A stretch of DNA of 64,000 nucleotides from Pseudobdellovibrionaceae bacterium (GTDB lineage Bacteria > Bdellovibrionota > Bdellovibrionia > Bdellovibrionales > JAMPXM01), in NCBI GenBank assembly GCA_021463345.1, contig JAJTYM010000006.1, forward strand, positions 44,885 to 108,884. Reading direction: 5' to 3'. Numbering within the stretch: position 1 is the stretch's first letter; each line of letters opens with the position of its first letter. The translations under genes and the position numbers were made by a program. Positions 33,278 to 43,566 of this stretch are shown here, in pieces. Under the pieces are notes generated by a model, which did not search any database, was not told the DNA's origin, and saw nothing but the letters and a program-made list of their open reading frames with translations.

Positions 33278-35040
33278 AACGGCTCACGTCCCTTTTCGCC
33301 GCCCTGACGATGTTCACGTTCGCGTCCCTCGCTTCGGCCTCGGCTCAAGAGCAGAGGCAGGGGCGGGGGGATTTCGAGGCTCTTCGGCATTTGCCGGTGC
33401 AGGACGGGGGGCGGATCAAGCCCTACGATACGTTCGCGCAGGAAACCCTGCGGCTCATCTACGGGTCGACGACGTACCGGCCGCAGCCGGGACCGGACGG
33501 GGCGGAGCGCGCGAAAAAATCGGCCATCGAGATCGTCACCACGTGGATCCTCGCGCCGGCGCTTTGGGACACTCAGCCGATCATCAAGGTCGACCACACG
33601 GGCTTGAAGCGCGCGCTCACGCTCGTCGAGGACGGCAACGGCAACGGCAAGATCGACGGTGACGAGGACCGCAAGCTCTTTTCTCCGCAGGAGCTCGTCG
33701 CCAACCCGCGCCTCGGGCTCGTTTTCCAGGAGCTCCAGGCCAAGCGCGAGACCAAGGAAAAGCTGGATCCTTATTTCCAGGCCGTGCAGACGCTCGAAAA
33801 CCAACTCGGCACGTTCCAAGCCGTCCGCTCGGGCACGCACCCGCGCGTGGCGCCGGCCAAAGAAGGCACCACTTGGCGCGCGCTCGCGGACCTCGACGGC
33901 GACCTGCGCGCGAAGTTCCTCGACCTGACCAAGGCGTTCATCGCGGAGTTGCCGCAGGAAAAGTCCGAGGCCGCCGGGATTTCCCAGCTTTCGCTCAAGG
34001 AGGCCGTCGACGCTTACATGGCGGCGGCGCGCGCCGAGAACCCGGCGCAATACGATCACGATCGCGCGCTCGCGGTCGAGGTGCACTTCAACGACTTGCA
34101 TCCGTTCCGGGTCGCATGGATCGTCTTCGTCATAGGCGCGATTTTCATCGGCGTGTCGATGAATTCGGATCGGCGCTGGCCCTATCTCGCGGGCTGGGGA
34201 TTCGTGGCGCTCGCGTTCCTGATCCAGACCTACGGATTCGGGTTGCGCGTTTACCTGACGGGGCGGCCCCCGGTATCGAACATGTACGAGACGGTCATTT
34301 GGGTGGCTTGGGGCGCGATGTTCTTCGCGATGATTTTCGAAGCGCTTTGGAAGAGCCGGTTCATGCTGCTGGCCGGCGCCATCGTGGCGGCGCTCTGCTC
34401 GGTCGTCGCTGACGCGGTCCCGGCGGTCTTGGATCGGTCGTTGCAGCCTCTGGAGCCGGTTCTGCGCAGCACGCTTTGGCTGACGGTCCACGTTTTGGTC
34501 ATCACGATCAGCTACGCGGCGCTTTTCCTCGCCTGGATGTTGGGGCTTTTCGGCCTCTATTTCGTTTTCCGCGGAGCCTCGCCCTCGTCGGCGAAGGTCA
34601 GGGAGATCACGCAGAACGCGTATCGAGCGATCCAGGTCGGGGTGGTGCTCCTGGCCGCCGGCATCATCCTTGGCGGCGTTTGGGCCGACTATTCCTGGGG
34701 CCGCTTCTGGGGCTGGGACCCGAAGGAGACCTGGGCGCTCATCGCGCTTCTCGGGTACATCGCGCTCTTGCATGCCCGTTTGGCGGGTTGGGTGCGTGAA
34801 TTCGGCATGCTCGCCGGCTCCGTGGTTTCGGCGAGCCTCGTGGTCATGGCGTGGTACGGGGTCAACTTCGTGCTAGGGGCGGGCCTGCATTCGTACGGAT
34901 TCGGGGCCGGCGGCGTCGAGTACGTCAGCGCCGCCATCGGTTTGCAGATCATTTGGGTGGTGTACGTCGCTTTCGTCTACCGCGCCCGCGGCGGCGCCGC
35001 GACGACCAAGCCCGACGCATCGAAGGCACCAGCCGGCTAA
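33274..35040 (+). CDS. ccsA: Cytochrome c biogenesis protein CcsA/ResC with long periplasmic N-domain
   Basis: 588 residues. The C-terminal ~330 residues are the polytopic haem-handling domain, with the WWD-type motif in WGRFWGWDPKETWALI and flanking histidines. The N-terminus has a signal-like helix and an unusual soluble region (about 30-275). That region contains DGNGNGKIDGDE at 120-131, which matches a canonical EF-hand calcium loop (D, N, N, G, I, D, E at the ligand positions). It is translationally coupled to resB (ATGA) and followed by a strong terminator. Confidence 0.9.
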   Translation: MKRLTSLFAALTMFTFASLASASAQEQRQGRGDFEALRHLPVQDGGRIKPYDTFAQETLRLIYGSTTYRPQPGPDGAERAKKSAIEIVTTWILAPALWDTQPIIKVDHTGLKRALTLVEDGNGNGKIDGDEDRKLFSPQELVANPRLGLVFQELQAKRETKEKLDPYFQAVQTLENQLGTFQAVRSGTHPRVAPAKEGTTWRALADLDGDLRAKFLDLTKAFIAELPQEKSEAAGISQLSLKEAVDAYMAAARAENPAQYDHDRALAVEVHFNDLHPFRVAWIVFVIGAIFIGVSMNSDRRWPYLAGWGFVALAFLIQTYGFGLRVYLTGRPPVSNMYETVIWVAWGAMFFAMIFEALWKSRFMLLAGAIVAALCSVVADAVPAVLDRSLQPLEPVLRSTLWLTVHVLVITISYAALFLAWMLGLFGLYFVFRGASPSSAKVREITQNAYRAIQVGVVLLAAGIILGGVWADYSWGRFWGWDPKETWALIALLGYIALLHARLAGWVREFGMLAGSVVSASLVVMAWYGVNFVLGAGLHSYGFGAGGVEYVSAAIGLQIIWVVYVAFVYRARGGAATTKPDASKAPAG

Positions 35041-35046
35041 ATCCGC

Positions 35047-35069
35047 AAAAAGGTGACACGCACCTTTTT
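35047..35069 (+). terminator. Intrinsic terminator after ccsA
   Basis: AAAAAGGTG (35047-35055) and CACCTTTTT (35061-35069) form a perfect 9-bp stem with a 5-base loop, ending in the T-run, six bases after the ccsA stop. It ends the resB-ccsA transcript and separates it from the act operon. Confidence 0.8.
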
Positions 35070-35513
35070 GTTGAGGTTCGCGTCAGATCGTCTTCGGGCC
35101 TCGCTCGGCGGGGCGGATATGGGCGTCGCATCGGCTTGAATCCGGCTTCCGCATCCTCCGACTATTTTCATTTCGTTCTCAGAATTTCATTCCCAACGGC
35201 GCCAAAGTTGGCTAACAAATAAAGAGTTTTTCATCGGTGCCATAAGCGTGAAGCAATGCGCGAACGCTTCGTTATTCCTCGAATTCACTTCTTTCGAATT
35301 CGCTGATGGAGTCGCGAGCAGTCGAATAGCGGCGAACGTGCGTGGCTGAGGGTTTTGGGTTTCGCAACACGGGAAGCATCGTTTGGCTGGACTTCGTTTG
35401 GTCATCCCATCGGTCGACCGCCGATTCCACGGTCTCCGGAGTGGTCTCTGGAAGGATCGCGCGCCGCGTGCCCTCTTTTTTTATATAAACAAAAAATGTA
35501 TACGAGGAGAGTC
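35070..35513. promoter_or_regulatory. Leader/promoter region of the act operon
   Basis: About 440 non-coding bases, with AT-richer patches unlike the neighbouring genes. The last 40 bases include TTTTTTTATATAAAC (35476-35490) and ATGTATAC before the GAGGAGA ribosome site of actA; TATATAA is a plausible -10 element, but no good -35 was found at the right distance. No gene, tRNA or riboswitch was recognised. Confidence 0.4.
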
Positions 35514-36041
35514 ATGAAAAGACGGCTTCTGTTTACGCTCTCTGTGTCCGCGCTCGCCTTGTTCGCGGGATGCGACTGGGAATGGGGGGCGATCGGCTAC
35601 AACCGCGGCTACGCGCCCGAGCAGCCCATCCCGTTCTCTCACGAGCTTCATGCCGGCACGTACAAAATCCAGTGCCTGTATTGTCACTCGACGGCCGAGC
35701 GCGCGAACCACTCCGCCGTGCCCTCGCTCAGCACCTGTTTGAATTGCCATAATCAGATCGCCAAGGATTCGCCGCACATCGCGAAAATCCAGACGGCGGT
35801 CAGCGAAGAAACGCCGATCGCGTGGAACAAAGTGCATATGCTGCCGGATCACGTGAAATTCAACCACAAGCGCCACGTCGAGCGCTTCGGTGCGCCGAAC
35901 GCCTGCCATAAGTGCCACGGTCCCGTCGAAACGATGGAAGTTTTGTACCAACACTCGTCGCTGTCGATGGGTTGGTGCGTCAGTTGTCACCGCGATCCGG
36001 CTCACCAGGCGCCGGTGAGCTGCTCGACTTGCCATTACTGA
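35514..36041 (+). CDS. actA: Alternative complex III pentahaem cytochrome c subunit
   Basis: 175 residues. Five CxxCH haem sites (CLYCH, CLNCH, CHKCH, CVSCH, CSTCH) and a lipoprotein-type signal (LALFAGC) give the ActA pattern. As part of quinol:cytochrome c oxidoreductase it carries electrons from the Fe-S subunit toward soluble or oxidase-bound cytochrome c on the periplasmic face. The ATG at 35514 has GAGGAGA upstream; the open frame extends to 35355 but without protein character. First gene of actABCDEF. Confidence 0.93.
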   Translation: MKRRLLFTLSVSALALFAGCDWEWGAIGYNRGYAPEQPIPFSHELHAGTYKIQCLYCHSTAERANHSAVPSLSTCLNCHNQIAKDSPHIAKIQTAVSEETPIAWNKVHMLPDHVKFNHKRHVERFGAPNACHKCHGPVETMEVLYQHSSLSMGWCVSCHRDPAHQAPVSCSTCHY

Positions 36042-36067
36042 GAACAGATAAGGACAGACGCCAAAAA

Positions 36068-39000
36068 ATGGAAAACCACACCGATCACCAAATGGACAGG
36101 GAAACGCGCGAGCGCGAAGCGCGGGCATTTGAACTTCAAGAGAGCGAAGCGCGGGCGACGGAAACCCAAGAGCGCGCGGCGCACGCGTCCGACTCTATGG
36201 AGGCGGTTTCGATCGTTGGGGAGCCTTCTGGGTTCTGGCTCGGCCTCGAGGATTATGAGGGGAGCCCGGAATTCAAAAAGCTCGCTGAAAACGAATTTCT
36301 GTCTTCGCCGTTGAAGAGCGATGACGGCACGGACGGCGTCGCCCGCCGCGATTTCCTGAAATTGATGGGCGCAAGCCTCGCTCTCGCGACCACGGGCTGC
36401 GTGCGCAGGCCTGCGCAGAAGATCATCCCGTACGTCCGTGCGCCCCTGGGCGTCACGCCCGGCGAAGCCAATTATTACGCATCGAGCTGGTTCGATGGTC
36501 GTGAGGGTTACGGCGTCGTCGTCAAGACGCTCGAAGGCCGCCCGATCAAGCTCGAAGGCAATCCGCTTCATCCTGTGAACCTGGGCTCGCTCTCGGCGCG
36601 GGCGCACGCGGAAATCCTTGCGCTGTACGATCCGGATCGCCTCAAGGGGCCGCGTCGCAACCTCGTCAACAAAACGCGTACCAATAAAGAGACGATCGAC
36701 ACGACTTGGAACGCAGCCGATAAAAAGATCGTCGAGCAGCTCAAAAAGGGCTCGATCGCCGTTCTGACGGGCCATGTTGCATCGCCGTCGACTCGTGCGA
36801 TCCTGGCCGACTTCAGCGCCGCGTACGGTTCGGTCCGCCACTACGTCTGGGACCCGTTGGGCCTCGACGCCGTTGCTGAAGCGAGCCGTCGTTCTTATGG
36901 CCGCGCGATCGTGCCCCGTTATCGGTTGAACCAAGCGAAGATGTTCGTTTCGATCGACGCGGACGTGCTCGGCACGTACATCTCGCCGGCTGAGTTCGGC
37001 AAGATGATCGCAGCAGCCCGCAAACCAGGTCCCGAAATGATGCGGATGGTGGCGTTCGAAGCCAACGTTTCGCTCACGGGCCTAAATGCCGACGACCGCA
37101 TCCGCATCAAGCCCTCGCAGCAGCTCGACGTGGTGCTGGGCCTCATCTATGAAATCGGCGTCAACCTCGCCAAACATCCGTCGGTCACCAACGCGCGCAA
37201 TCGCACCTATTTGGAAGGTTACAAGGATGTCGCCGCCCGCATCGGCATGGAGCCGGCGGCGTTCGCGAGGATCGCGGCGGAGCTCTGGGCGAACCGCGGC
37301 CGGTCGGTCGTCATGGCCGGCGGCTTGCCGACGATGACCGAGGAAGCGGTTGACCTCCAGGCGGCCGTCAACGTGCTCAACTCGATTCTAGGCAATGACG
37401 GCGTCACGGTCGACCACGCCGGCGGCTATGAATTTGTCGCGAGCGCGGATGCAGGCCGGCCGACGCAGATGGCGAGCCTCATCAAGGACATGGCCGACGG
37501 CAAGATTCAAACGTTGATCCTGCACGGCGTGAACCCGGTTTACAACTATCCGGACGCCGAAGCGTTCATCGCGGCGGCCGCTCGGGTGGCGATGGTGCTC
37601 TCGACCGCCAATTGGAACGATGAGTCCGCGTCGGTCGCGGATTTCGTCCTGCCGGCGGGCACCTCGCTCGAAGCATGGGGCGACCAAGAGTTCAAACCCG
37701 GCGTTTACAGCATCCAGCAGCCGACGATCCGCCCGTTGCACGATTCGCGGTCGTTCGATGAATCCCTCCACGTCTGGGCCTCGTTGGGGCCTTCGGCGCC
37801 GGGGCGGTTGAAGGCGATCGGGCAGTGGTACGATTACGTGCGCCATGTTTGGCGCGCGGAAGTTTTCCCGAAAGCCGGTGGCGGCCAGTCATTCGAGGAT
37901 TTCTGGCTGGCGACTTTGCAAAGCGGCGTCGTCGATGCCTCCAAAGGGCGCGGCGCGGGTGGCGCTCGCGTTCTGAACGGTGAGGCGCTCGGCATCAAGC
38001 CGCGCGCGAAGCAGGAAGGCTTCGAACTCGTGCTGTACCCGACGGTGCAGCTCGGCGACGGCCAGTTCGCCAACGTGTCTTGGCTCCAGGAGCTTCCCGA
38101 TCCGGTCACGAAAATCGTTTGGGACAATTACTTAATGGTCTCTCCGGATACGGCCAAGGCGCAGGATCTCCGAGAGGGCGACGTGGTCGCGCTCAGCGTC
38201 GGGCAGCGCCGAATGGACGTGCCGGTGCACGTTCAGCCGGGCTTGCATGACGAAGTGCTCGCGTTGGCGGTCGGTTACGGCCGCACCCATGCCGGCAAGG
38301 TCGGCAACGGCGTGGGCGTCAACGCCTTCAAGTTGGCCCTCGTCGGCGAGACGGGGCGGGCGGTCTGCTCGGGTTTGAAGGCGACGATCAAGAAAACAGG
38401 TGAATGGTACGAGCTCGCGTGCGTGCAGGGACACCACCAGCTCGAAGGCCGCAACCACGTCGTCGAGGCGACGCTCGGCGATTACCTGAAGAATCCTCGC
38501 GCGGGCCAGCATCAGCATCACGTGTTCTCGATCTGGCCGCAGCATCAGTACAATAAACACAAATGGGCGATGTCGATCGACCTCAACGCGTGCACGGGCT
38601 GCTCGGCCTGCGTCATCGCGTGCCAGTCGGAGAACAACGTGCCCACCGTCGGCAAGAAATACATCCTTCAGGGCCGAGAGATGCATTGGATCCGCATCGA
38701 TCGTTACTACAAGGGCACGCCGCAGAACCCGCAGGCCGTTTTCGAGCCTATGCTTTGCCAGCATTGCGAAACAGCCCCGTGTGAAACGGTTTGCCCGGTT
38801 CTCGCGACCGTCCACAACGACGAAGGCCTGAACGACATGGTTTACAACCGCTGTGTCGGCACCCGGTATTGCGCGAACAACTGCCCGTACAAGGTCCGTC
38901 GCTTCAATTGGTTCAATTACGAAAAGGAACGTCAGGCGCCTCTGCATATGGCGCTCAATCCCGACGTCACGGTCCGCGCTCGCGGCGTGATGGAAAAATG

Positions 39001-39337
39001 CTCGTTCTGCGTGCAGAGGATCCGTCACGGAACGAACAAAGCGCGTGACGAAAAGCGGGCGCTCAAAGACGGCGACATCAAGACGGCTTGCCAGCAGACG
39101 TGCCCGGCCGACGCGATCGTTTTCGGCGACTTGAACGATCCCGGAAGCGTCGTGGCCGGTCTTTTCAAGGATCCGCGCACGTTCGCGGTTCTCGAGGAGC
39201 TCAATACGCAGCCGCGTGTCCGCTATATGAGTCGCATCCGCAACGCTTCGCGTTCGATGCCGAACAAATTGAGTGAGAATCCGGCCGATCTTATCGACGC
39301 CCATCAAGGTTCCAATGCGGGCGGAGGTCACACATGA
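36068..39337 (+). CDS. actB: Alternative complex III Fe-S/molybdopterin-like subunit
   Basis: 1089 residues. A twin-arginine-type signal ([19 protein letters not shown], about 95-113) precedes a molybdopterin-oxidoreductase-like domain (to about 800; ActB lacks the cofactor in studied complexes) and a C-terminal ferredoxin domain with four cysteine clusters ([39 protein letters not shown]...CQQTC). [17 protein letters not shown] is the usual pre-signal segment. Before it lie three tandem decapeptides (residues 15-44), which are unusual. ATG 36068. It overlaps actC as ATGA. Confidence 0.94.
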   Translation: MENHTDHQMDRETREREARAFELQESEARATETQERAAHASDSMEAVSIVGEPSGFWLGLEDYEGSPEFKKLAENEFLSSPLKSDDGTDGVARRDFLKLMGASLALATTGCVRRPAQKIIPYVRAPLGVTPGEANYYASSWFDGREGYGVVVKTLEGRPIKLEGNPLHPVNLGSLSARAHAEILALYDPDRLKGPRRNLVNKTRTNKETIDTTWNAADKKIVEQLKKGSIAVLTGHVASPSTRAILADFSAAYGSVRHYVWDPLGLDAVAEASRRSYGRAIVPRYRLNQAKMFVSIDADVLGTYISPAEFGKMIAAARKPGPEMMRMVAFEANVSLTGLNADDRIRIKPSQQLDVVLGLIYEIGVNLAKHPSVTNARNRTYLEGYKDVAARIGMEPAAFARIAAELWANRGRSVVMAGGLPTMTEEAVDLQAAVNVLNSILGNDGVTVDHAGGYEFVASADAGRPTQMASLIKDMADGKIQTLILHGVNPVYNYPDAEAFIAAAARVAMVLSTANWNDESASVADFVLPAGTSLEAWGDQEFKPGVYSIQQPTIRPLHDSRSFDESLHVWASLGPSAPGRLKAIGQWYDYVRHVWRAEVFPKAGGGQSFEDFWLATLQSGVVDASKGRGAGGARVLNGEALGIKPRAKQEGFELVLYPTVQLGDGQFANVSWLQELPDPVTKIVWDNYLMVSPDTAKAQDLREGDVVALSVGQRRMDVPVHVQPGLHDEVLALAVGYGRTHAGKVGNGVGVNAFKLALVGETGRAVCSGLKATIKKTGEWYELACVQGHHQLEGRNHVVEATLGDYLKNPRAGQHQHHVFSIWPQHQYNKHKWAMSIDLNACTGCSACVIACQSENNVPTVGKKYILQGREMHWIRIDRYYKGTPQNPQAVFEPMLCQHCETAPCETVCPVLATVHNDEGLNDMVYNRCVGTRYCANNCPYKVRRFNWFNYEKERQAPLHMALNPDVTVRARGVMEKCSFCVQRIRHGTNKARDEKRALKDGDIKTACQQTCPADAIVFGDLNDPGSVVAGLFKDPRTFAVLEELNTQPRVRYMSRIRNASRSMPNKLSENPADLIDAHQGSNAGGGHT

Positions 39338-40728
39338 GCGAAGTCGCGCGCAAACCGCTGATCCTCGGCGACAAAACGTACGCCGATATCACGGACGATA
39401 TCTGTAAGCCGATCGAGACGTTCCCGGGCAGGGGTTGGTTCGGCCTGCTGATCTCGGCGAACGCCTTGTTCCTGATTTACATCCTGGCCGTCGCGGCCGT
39501 GATCGCGACGGGCATGGGCCTGCTGGGCGTCAACCATCCGGTCGCCTGGGGGACGATGATCATCACCTTCGTCTTCTGGATCGGCATCGGTCACGCGGGC
39601 ACGCTGATCTCGGCGATTCTTTATCTTTTCCGGCAGAAGTGGCGCACTTCGGTCGCGCGCTCAGCCGAAGCGATGACGGTGTTCGCCGTCATGACCGCGG
39701 GTATTTTCCCCCTGATCCACACCGGCCGCCCCTGGCTCGACTTCTGGCTGCTCCCGTACCCGAACCAGCGCGGGCCGCTTTGGGTCAACTTCCGCAGCCC
39801 GCTCCTCTGGGACGTGTTCGCGGTCTCGACTTACGCCACGGTTTCGATGGTGTTCTGGTACGTCGGGATGGTGCCCGATTTCGCCACGATCCGCGACCGC
39901 GCGAAGACGAAACTCCGGCGCGTCATCTACGGCGCGCTGTCTTTGGGCTGGCGCGGTTCGGCCCGCCACTGGAGCCATTATGAAATGGTGTACTTGCTCC
40001 TGGCCGGCCTGAGCACGCCGCTCGTCCTCTCCGTGCACACGATCGTTTCGTTCGACTTCGCGGTTTCTCAATTGCCCGGTTGGCACACGACGATCTTCCC
40101 GCCGTACTTCGTCGCTGGCGCCATTTTCTCGGGTTTCGGGATGGTGGTGACGTTGCTCACGCTCGTGCGCATCGGCTTCCCGACATTCAAAGATTACATC
40201 ACGATCGACCATATGGAAGTGATGAACAAGATCATCATGGCCACCGGTCTCATGGTCGGTTACGCCTACGGGTCGGAGTTCTTCATCGCCTGGTACTCGG
40301 GCAATCCCTACGAGCGTTACGTGTTCTTCGAGTCGCGTGCGACCGGGCCCTACGCCTGGTCCTACTGGACGATGATCTTTTGCAACGTCGTCGCCCCGCA
40401 GCTGTTCTGGTTCCGCCGCTTCCGCCGCAGCATCCCCGTGATGTTCGTGGTGTCGATCTTCGTGAACATCGGCATGTGGTTCGAGCGCTTCGTGATCACG
40501 GTCACCTCGCTCCACCGCGACTTCTTGCCGTCGAACTGGGGCATGTACGCATGGTCGATGTACGACACGCTCGTGCTGGTCGGCAGCTTCGGCATGTTCC
40601 TGACCTTGTTCCTGCTGTATCTGCGCGTGGTGCCGGCGATTTCGATCGCCGAAGTCAAGCCGATGTTGCATGTGGGCAAGGGCGGCCATGGCGGGCATGA
40701 GCCGGGCGGCCAGAACGGAGGACATTGA
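39334..40728 (+). CDS. actC: Alternative complex III quinol-binding NrfD-like subunit
   Basis: 464 residues with about ten membrane helices of the NrfD/PsrC family; ActC carries a quinol site and a putative proton path. Typical stretches are [29 protein letters not shown] and [33 protein letters not shown]. The C-terminus is His/Gly-rich ([15 protein letters not shown]). Coupled to actB by an ATGA overlap. Confidence 0.94.
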   Translation: MSEVARKPLILGDKTYADITDDICKPIETFPGRGWFGLLISANALFLIYILAVAAVIATGMGLLGVNHPVAWGTMIITFVFWIGIGHAGTLISAILYLFRQKWRTSVARSAEAMTVFAVMTAGIFPLIHTGRPWLDFWLLPYPNQRGPLWVNFRSPLLWDVFAVSTYATVSMVFWYVGMVPDFATIRDRAKTKLRRVIYGALSLGWRGSARHWSHYEMVYLLLAGLSTPLVLSVHTIVSFDFAVSQLPGWHTTIFPPYFVAGAIFSGFGMVVTLLTLVRIGFPTFKDYITIDHMEVMNKIIMATGLMVGYAYGSEFFIAWYSGNPYERYVFFESRATGPYAWSYWTMIFCNVVAPQLFWFRRFRRSIPVMFVVSIFVNIGMWFERFVITVTSLHRDFLPSNWGMYAWSMYDTLVLVGSFGMFLTLFLLYLRVVPAISIAEVKPMLHVGKGGHGGHEPGGQNGGH

Positions 40729-40730
40729 TC

Positions 40731-41258
40731 ATGGCTAAGAAATACGTCAGCGGCGTCGCCGGGATCTGGCTCGACGATCATGAACTGGTCAAAGCGTGCG
40801 CCAAGGTGCGCGACGCCGGCTACACGAAGTTCGACGCGATCGCGCCGTTCCCGGTCCACGGGCTGGAGGAGGCGATCGGCATCCGCCGCAGCTGGATCCC
40901 GTATGTCACGTTCGCCATGGGCCTCTTCGGCGCGGCTTGCGGTTTGCTTCTGCAGTACTGGACGTCGGCGATCGATTGGCCGATCAACGTCGGCGGCAAA
41001 CCTTTCTTCTCGGCGCCGGCGTTCATCCCGGTCACGTTCGAACTCACGATCCTGTTCGCGGCGTTGTCCTCGGTCGCCACGCTGATCGTGGTCTGCGGGC
41101 TGCCGAGAGTGGACCCGCCGATCATCGACCCGGACCTCACCAGCCACAAGTTCGCCATCTTCATCCCTGAGACCGAAGCCGGTTACGATCCGGCCAAGGC
41201 GGAGCAGTTCTTGAAGTCTTTGGGCGCCACCGAAGTGAAACGGATCGCGGAGTATTGA
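40731..41258 (+). CDS. actD: Alternative complex III subunit D (DUF3341)
   Basis: 175 residues. The N-terminal soluble part (DDHELVKACAKVRDAGYTKFDAIAPFPVHGLEEAIG) and two membrane helices around 60-130 match ActD. The ATG at 40731 is nine bases after GGAGG; an in-frame TTG at 40725 is too close to it. The protein is structural within the complex. Its stop overlaps the actE start (TGATG). Confidence 0.93.
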   Translation: MAKKYVSGVAGIWLDDHELVKACAKVRDAGYTKFDAIAPFPVHGLEEAIGIRRSWIPYVTFAMGLFGAACGLLLQYWTSAIDWPINVGGKPFFSAPAFIPVTFELTILFAALSSVATLIVVCGLPRVDPPIIDPDLTSHKFAIFIPETEAGYDPAKAEQFLKSLGATEVKRIAEY

Positions 41259-41836
41259 TGAAAGCGCAAGCCACGAAACTCACCCTTCTCGCAGCGGGCG
41301 CGCTCCTCGCCGCCGGTTGTTCCAACGACCAGCGCCCGAAACTGCGTGCGGAACCGAACATCGAACTGGTTCAGGACATGATGGACCAGAAGGCGATCAA
41401 GGCGCAGGACTACGATCCGTTCACGGGCGAAGCCGGGTCGCGCCTCCCGCCCGACAACACGGTCCCCCAAGGTTACCGGCCGTACCGGCACAAGGGCGAT
41501 CCAGACGGGGCCGCCAAGTTGAAAAGCCCATTCTCCGGCGACATGTCGCCGGAGGTGTTGTCGATCGGCCAGAAAAAATACGAGACATACTGCCTGATTT
41601 GCCACGGGGCGAGCGGGGCGGGCGACGGGCCGGTCGCGGGCAAGATGACGATGAAGCCGCCGCCGGCGCTCACGTCCGCGCAAGCGGTCGGCATGACCGA
41701 CGGCGCGATTTTTCACATCATCACCGAAGGCCAGGGCTACATGGCCGGTTACGCCCAGCAGCTCGTCGACGAAAAAGACCGTTGGGCGATCGTGAACTAC
41801 GTGCGTTCGCTGCAAAAACTCAAGCGGGGCCAGTGA
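41258..41836 (+). CDS. actE: Alternative complex III monohaem cytochrome c lipoprotein
   Basis: 192 residues. Lipoprotein signal (LLAAGALLAAGC), then a cytochrome c domain with a single CLICH site near residue 111 and an axial Met candidate in GQGYMAGYAQQL. YRPYRHKGDPDGAAKLKSPF is typical of ActE. It passes electrons between ActA and the acceptor. It is embedded in the act operon with one-base overlap to actD. Confidence 0.93.
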   Translation: MKAQATKLTLLAAGALLAAGCSNDQRPKLRAEPNIELVQDMMDQKAIKAQDYDPFTGEAGSRLPPDNTVPQGYRPYRHKGDPDGAAKLKSPFSGDMSPEVLSIGQKKYETYCLICHGASGAGDGPVAGKMTMKPPPALTSAQAVGMTDGAIFHIITEGQGYMAGYAQQLVDEKDRWAIVNYVRSLQKLKRGQ

Positions 41837-41855
41837 GGCTGAAGAGGATATAGAC

Positions 41856-43061
41856 ATGGCTGCGACACATTCTTCCCCCGTCCACGTGAATCCCGGAACT
41901 TACGTCGTTTCCAAGCGCACGAAGACGTTGTTTTCGGTTTGCATCTTCCTCGGCGTCCTGGCTCTGGCCTACGGTCTTTTGAAGGACCGCGACCGCGCCT
42001 GGCACGCGTACCTCGTTGGCGCGTTCTATTTCGCCAACATGGCGCTGGCCGGCCTGTTTTTCGCGGCGATCAACCACGTCGCCAAAGCCGGCTGGAGCGT
42101 CACGGTCCGCCGCATCGGGGAGAGCTTCACGAGTTATCTGCCGTTGGCGTTCGCGAGTTTCCTCGTGTTGCTCGCCGGCGCGGGCTCGCTCTACAGCTGG
42201 ACCGACAAGGCGCTCGCGCATTCGGACCACCTGATCGCGGCGAAAACGGCGTACCTGAACATGCCGTTCTTCATCGTCCGCATCGTCGTGTTCTTCGGCG
42301 CGTGGCTGCTGTTCAAGAAGCTGATCGTCGGGAGTTCGGTCGCCCAGGACAAGACGGGCGACGAGAGGATCACGGTCAAACAGGTCGGTTATTCGATCGC
42401 GTTCGTTCTCGTGTTCGCGATCAGCTACTCTCTCTTCAGCGTCGACACGTTGATGAGCCTCGAACCGCACTTCTTCAGCACGATCTGGGGCGTGTATTGC
42501 TTCGCTGGGCTGTTCCAGGCGTTCTTCGCGGCGTTCATCCTTGTGACCGTGCACCTGATGAACAAGGGCCTCCTGAGGGGGCTCGTGAACGAAAACCACC
42601 TGCACGATCTTGCGAAATTCATGAAGGCTTTCACGATCTTCTACGCGTACATCGCGTTCTCGCAGTTCATGCTGATTTGGTACGCCAACCTGCCGGAAGA
42701 GACGTTCTTCTACATCGACCGCACGATGGGCGGCTGGATGGCGGCGACGGCGTCGCTCTTCATCCTCAAATTCGCCGTGCCGTTCCTGTTGCTCTTGCCG
42801 CGCTGGGCGAAGCGCACTCCGGCGCATCTCGTGTTCGTGTCGATCCTGATCCTCATCATGCAGTACGTGGACATCCATTGGATGGTCTACCCGAACCTCG
42901 ATAAGGAGCGTTGGCTCTTCGGCCCGCTCGAGGTCGGCGCGTTCCTGTTCTTCGCCGGCCTTTTCGTGATGGCCATCACGAACTTTTTGGCGAAAAACCC
43001 GATCGTTCCGCTGAAAGACCCGCGTGTCGAGGAAGCGGTTCACCATGTCGTGACGTACTGA
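41856..43061 (+). CDS. actF: Alternative complex III quinone-binding membrane subunit
   Basis: 401 residues, about ten membrane helices, paralogous to ActC. Distinctive stretches are YLVGAFYFANMALAGLFFAAINHVAKAGW and FTIFYAYIAFSQFMLIWYANLPEETFFY. It is the second membrane core subunit of the complex. Last gene of the operon; a hairpin terminator follows 27 bp later. No haem-copper oxidase genes follow in this window, unlike in some genomes. Confidence 0.93.
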   Translation: MAATHSSPVHVNPGTYVVSKRTKTLFSVCIFLGVLALAYGLLKDRDRAWHAYLVGAFYFANMALAGLFFAAINHVAKAGWSVTVRRIGESFTSYLPLAFASFLVLLAGAGSLYSWTDKALAHSDHLIAAKTAYLNMPFFIVRIVVFFGAWLLFKKLIVGSSVAQDKTGDERITVKQVGYSIAFVLVFAISYSLFSVDTLMSLEPHFFSTIWGVYCFAGLFQAFFAAFILVTVHLMNKGLLRGLVNENHLHDLAKFMKAFTIFYAYIAFSQFMLIWYANLPEETFFYIDRTMGGWMAATASLFILKFAVPFLLLLPRWAKRTPAHLVFVSILILIMQYVDIHWMVYPNLDKERWLFGPLEVGAFLFFAGLFVMAITNFLAKNPIVPLKDPRVEEAVHHVVTY

Positions 43062-43088
43062 TTTTCGCGCTTTGAGGCCGCCTTGATC

Positions 43089-43117
43089 AAAGCCCTCGCT
43101 GTCCCAGCGGGGGCTTT
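43089..43117 (+). terminator. Terminator after actF
   Basis: AAAGCCCTCGCT (43089-43100) pairs with AGCGGGGGCTTT (43106-43117) over a 5-base loop, with one G-T wobble. The U-tract is short (CTTTGTGGTTT), but the 12-bp stem and its place just after the act operon support a terminator. Confidence 0.7.
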
Positions 43118-43441
43118 GTGGTTTCTGGGGATGCGAGGCCGATGATGTGGCGCTTGGCCGCGGGGCCGGTTCCGCGGCGCGCCCGTGTCGGCCTTGCCCG
43201 CCGAATTCACCGACTCGGCCCCGGTGGCCCAGCTTTGACGCGGGCGCATGGGTGCCGAGCGTTCATCGAGCCGCCGCGAGGGAAGGGGAAGCCCCGAATT
43301 CCGTCTTAAGCGATTGATACGTCTTCGCTCTTGGGCTTGAAAGGGCGATCGGGCCTTGCAATCCAAGGAGAATCCGTTTACTTCTGGGGTCTGCCGGGAT
43401 CCGGCGATCGCAGAGCCGGATAACCTTTTCCGAAGGAAGCG
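43118..43441. promoter_or_regulatory. thrS upstream region
   Basis: About 320 bases with no supported gene. Near its end, ATCCGGC (43399-43405) and GCCGGAT (43415-43421) form a 7-bp hairpin followed by AACCTTTT, a possible attenuator-like element in the thrS leader. No T-box specifier or antiterminator signature was recognised. The promoter was not pinned down. Confidence 0.4.
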
Positions 43442-43465
43442 ATGGCGTTTGCCATACGCATATGA
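43442..43465 (+). CDS. Seven-residue leader ORF 1 of thrS
   Basis: ATG at 43442 after AAGGA (43433-43437) encodes MAFAIRI and stops at TGA 43463-43465. It uses the AUA isoleucine codon twice, rare in this GC-rich sequence. The ATG-containing hairpin ATGGC-GTTT-GCCAT (43442-43455) overlaps it. Its stop overlaps the start of the next leader ORF as ATGA. Confidence 0.4.
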   Translation: MAFAIRI

Positions 43466-43566
43466 CTGAAGCGATGATTGAAGTGATGGCTGAGACCGCG
43501 GTCGAACATCGAATTTGCGCCGAGTGGCTTGCCGGACTCTTCTTTAGAGAGCCGACCCCTAACTAA
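43462..43566 (+). CDS. 34-residue leader ORF 2 of thrS
   Basis: ATG 43462 to TAA 43564-43566, beginning MTEAMIEVMAETAVEHRICA. It starts inside the ATGA overlap with leader ORF 1, and its TAA overlaps the thrS ATG as TAATG. It has no ribosome site of its own. There are three Thr codons in 34, which is not a clear attenuation peptide. Coding status rests only on this overlap chain. Confidence 0.4.
   Translation: MTEAMIEVMAETAVEHRICAEWLAGLFFREPTPN

Noticed and set aside
43118..43309. 63-codon frame after the act operon terminator
   Set aside because: Arg/Pro-rich, no ribosome site and no homology pattern; the region is treated as non-coding.
43118..43565. T-box riboswitch before thrS
   Set aside because: Hairpins exist, but no T-box consensus or terminator/antiterminator pair was found.
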